From: an uncultured Pseudomonadota bacterium
GTDB taxonomy: Bacteria > Pseudomonadota > Gammaproteobacteria > Methylococcales > Methylomonadaceae
Direction: 5' to 3'
Assembly: GCA_903889445.1 (NCBI GenBank)
Contig: CAISXF010000005.1
Location: 62,001-126,000, forward strand
Length of the DNA: 64,000 nt
Within the stretch, counting starts at the first letter, position 1, and the number at the start of each line of letters is the position of its first letter. The notes under the pieces are model-generated. The model did not search any database. It saw only the letters and a program-made list of their open reading frames with translations, and was not told the origin of the DNA. Both the position numbers and the translations under genes were made by a program. Below are positions 63,301-64,000 of the stretch, in pieces.

Positions 63301-64000
63301 TAAATAGGCTAAATCGCTGGCTTCGGGCGATTTTTCAACGTACAAAATCGCTTCGTCAGTCATGTGAATATATTCACGCACCGCCGTGTTGCCGTAAGAA
63401 TGCCCCGCGCCATCTTGACGCTCTTTGAATAAACCTAAAAAGGGGATGTCTTTTTCAGTTTCGACGGTCAATGATTTGTGATGCCATTCAGTCGCGCTCG
63501 CGGCAATATCGCTGTAACGCACACCACCGACAGACGAATGAATGTTCGGAAAATACGGGCTGAGTTTTGGTTCGTCGGTGTCTAAATAATTCGACTCGAA
63601 AAATTCGCCACCAATATAGCTTTCAGCGGTACACAAACCGAATTTGCCCATCGTTTTCATGAGCGATTTTTCGGTGCCTTTCGAGAATTTATCGAGAGCT
63701 TTTTGTTGATCTGCGCCTGAATAAAGCGCAATCGCACGATTGTGAACGCTCAACGAACAAATCGCCGATGCGCCAAATCCTAAAATCGTCGCGACATCGT
63801 GCGGGCTGGCGGCTTGTCCTGTTTCTGAAATCAACGACGAATTAAAGCGCAAACCTTGTTGAACCAAACGTTGATTTGCCGCCGCAATCGTCAATAATGC
63901 TGGAATTGCGGCTTGCGTTTTGCTAATCGCCACGTCACTCAAAATAATGATGCCGATATTATTTCGCGCCGCTTGTTCAACTTGGTCACAAACTTCATTG
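60346..64000 (-). CDS. gltB: Glutamate synthase large subunit (5' end outside window)
   Basis: The NADPH-GOGAT large subunit makes two glutamates from glutamine and 2-oxoglutarate. The frame stays open to the window end (NNIGIIILSDVAISKTQ), so the ORF-track M is an internal TTG and the N-terminal amidotransferase domain lies outside. Visible: the central domain, the FMN domain (HDTYSIEDLGQLIHDAKAA; VAGNTGGTGAA), the [3Fe-4S] cysteines in CVMAKNCNIKCPAGL, and the C-terminal beta-helix domain (GGVLVVESPGGGIKTQGNNVLIGNFALFGATGG). It overlaps the Mrr-like gene by 4 nt. Confidence 0.97.
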   Translation of the reverse strand, partial: NEVCDQVEQAARNNIGIIILSDVAISKTQAAIPALLTIAAANQRLVQQGLRFNSSLISETGQAASPHDVATILGFGASAICSLSVHNRAIALYSGADQQKALDKFSKGTEKSLMKTMGKFGLCTAESYIGGEFFESNYLDTDEPKLSPYFPNIHSSVGGVRYSDIAASATEWHHKSLTVETEKDIPFLGLFKERQDGAGHSYGNTAVREYIHMTDEAILYVEKSPEASDLAYLDLGYEKRSPEQIDNAGITPAYRSFAKNLYEERDARPAALRDIMDFPADVLRAESVDDFDKILGNQNLRGNVNYLIRGLSVVNSDNVFKITFTENNTQVRLQNLTTHFQKRFVQDFHLVSCTLNVAADSLMVANVPAGSLLFDYLNTIETARLSIPLADVQPAHEITKTLASGAMSHGALLAEAHEAVAQGTNIVGASSNSGEGGEHSSRFNSIRSSKIKQFASGRFGVWTGYLADPTIEEIEIKIAQGAKPGEGGQLPAMKVSVEIAALRGGTPKVELVSPPPHHDTYSIEDLGQLIHDAKAARVKVGVKLVSSEGIGTIAVGVAKAGADVINVAGNTGGTGAAAVTSLKHAGRSPEIGIAEVHQALSLNGLRDKVILRGSGAHQSGLDVVKSAILGADSFEFGTTALMMLRCVMAKNCNIKCPAGLTTSHEEFKGDPRVLAQYFMNVAHEVRELLASLGYKNLRDIRGKTDLLHLIDHSCMIGQLNLTKMLRQVEEVKIEKPIYLEANFKIDDELLQRVKSFFEDGKTEQLIIDGDNFKLNNNDKTVGGQIAIDIERILNYEFKGDALFIYTAENGRRYLAPETIEIDTNGSAGQSYGAFLNDGMLLHHLGTANDGVGKSMSGGVLVVESPGGGIKTQGNNVLIGNFALFGATGGKSFINGEAGDRFAVRNSGAMAVVEGVGDFGCEYMTNGVVLNIGGFGKGFCNGMSGGNAYQYDPENKLAALYDKTSVELHDLTEDDAHEKIVLHMLEQHAEYANSSKARNLLANWANERQHFKFATPLWLYKTQTASYLKASMDAKEMIEELAVELAQTQIAQVKKTYQSAQPLFNGAIPAFGEIDSALAFDLINSFAVFDKAQVVATEMLKTAPESQRTSAHIEKAAKKLILERPRKLQDALVKTTREAYSSYNADEIAALLADKRLNDYKTALTNRSVQSINSMGSTVWIIEQSHVNRAALADITPVEKHLASLVGLELAQDGLSAL

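Noticed and set aside
1-64000. CRISPR array, rRNA genes, prophage or complete insertion sequence
   Set aside because: No spaced repeat array, rRNA sequence, transposase or phage structural gene was seen.

Overview
The window looks like a chromosomal segment of a gammaproteobacterium of moderate GC content. The best evidence is gene order: recA, recX, alaS, lysC, csrA and tRNA-Ser(GCU) lie in the classic gammaproteobacterial order on the minus strand, broken only by a restriction-modification pair and a toxin-antitoxin remnant. Pyruvate:ferredoxin oxidoreductase, a soluble NAD-dependent formate dehydrogenase, PEP synthase, PgaCD and the AmmeMemoRadiSam trio suggest a metabolically versatile organism such as a sulfur oxidiser or methylotroph (Thiotrichales or Methylococcales). 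That lineage guess is inference only.

Layout. 1-6.5 kb: the 3' part of clpB, an EAL-CBS-GGDEF c-di-GMP protein, and the AmmeMemoRadiSam genes. 6.5-18 kb: ppsA interrupted by an intein, a two-domain kinase overlapping it, a small membrane protein, a dihydroorotate-dehydrogenase-like gene overlapping the PFOR gene nifJ, and a glutaredoxin-membrane protein fusion. 18-29 kb: tRNA-Ser, csrA, lysC, yjdM, a broken vapBC, an AT-rich type II RM pair, alaS, recX, recA, a DUF2780 protein and zapE. 29-35.3 kb: an intact MmeI-like type IIG RM enzyme coupled to a RepL-like replication protein with iteron-like repeats upstream, then a decayed second type IIG gene coupled to trmJ. 36-38 kb: suhB and alr. 38-40.3 kb: an accessory cassette of unknown small membrane and secreted proteins, one broken by a perfect 46-bp tandem duplication. 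40.4-43.3 kb: a J-domain protein, pgaD and pgaC. 43.6-49.6 kb: the fdsGBA-fdhD-fdsD formate dehydrogenase operon. 49.7-53.2 kb: two TerD genes with creA, and a class III nucleotide cyclase. 53.2-56.9 kb: dnaB with a degenerate intein and a terminator in its leader, then nadA. 56.9-64 kb: gltB (partial), an Mrr-like nuclease with a 67-residue repeat, a CysJ-like flavoprotein and a uracil-DNA glycosylase, all on the minus strand.

How the genes fit together. PFOR, PEP synthase and formate dehydrogenase form a plausible anaerobic or C1 central-carbon set. The EAL protein and PgaCD link c-di-GMP turnover with polysaccharide production only by general knowledge. The 20-35 kb stretch is a small defence and mobile-DNA zone holding several restriction systems, two of them decayed or partial.

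Most noteworthy: two inteins, each splitting a phosphate-handling catalytic motif (the phospho-His segment of PpsA and the Walker A of DnaB); the RepL-iteron-type IIG arrangement; an attenuator-like terminator before dnaB; and a recurring pattern of short tandem duplications in both genes and pseudogenes.
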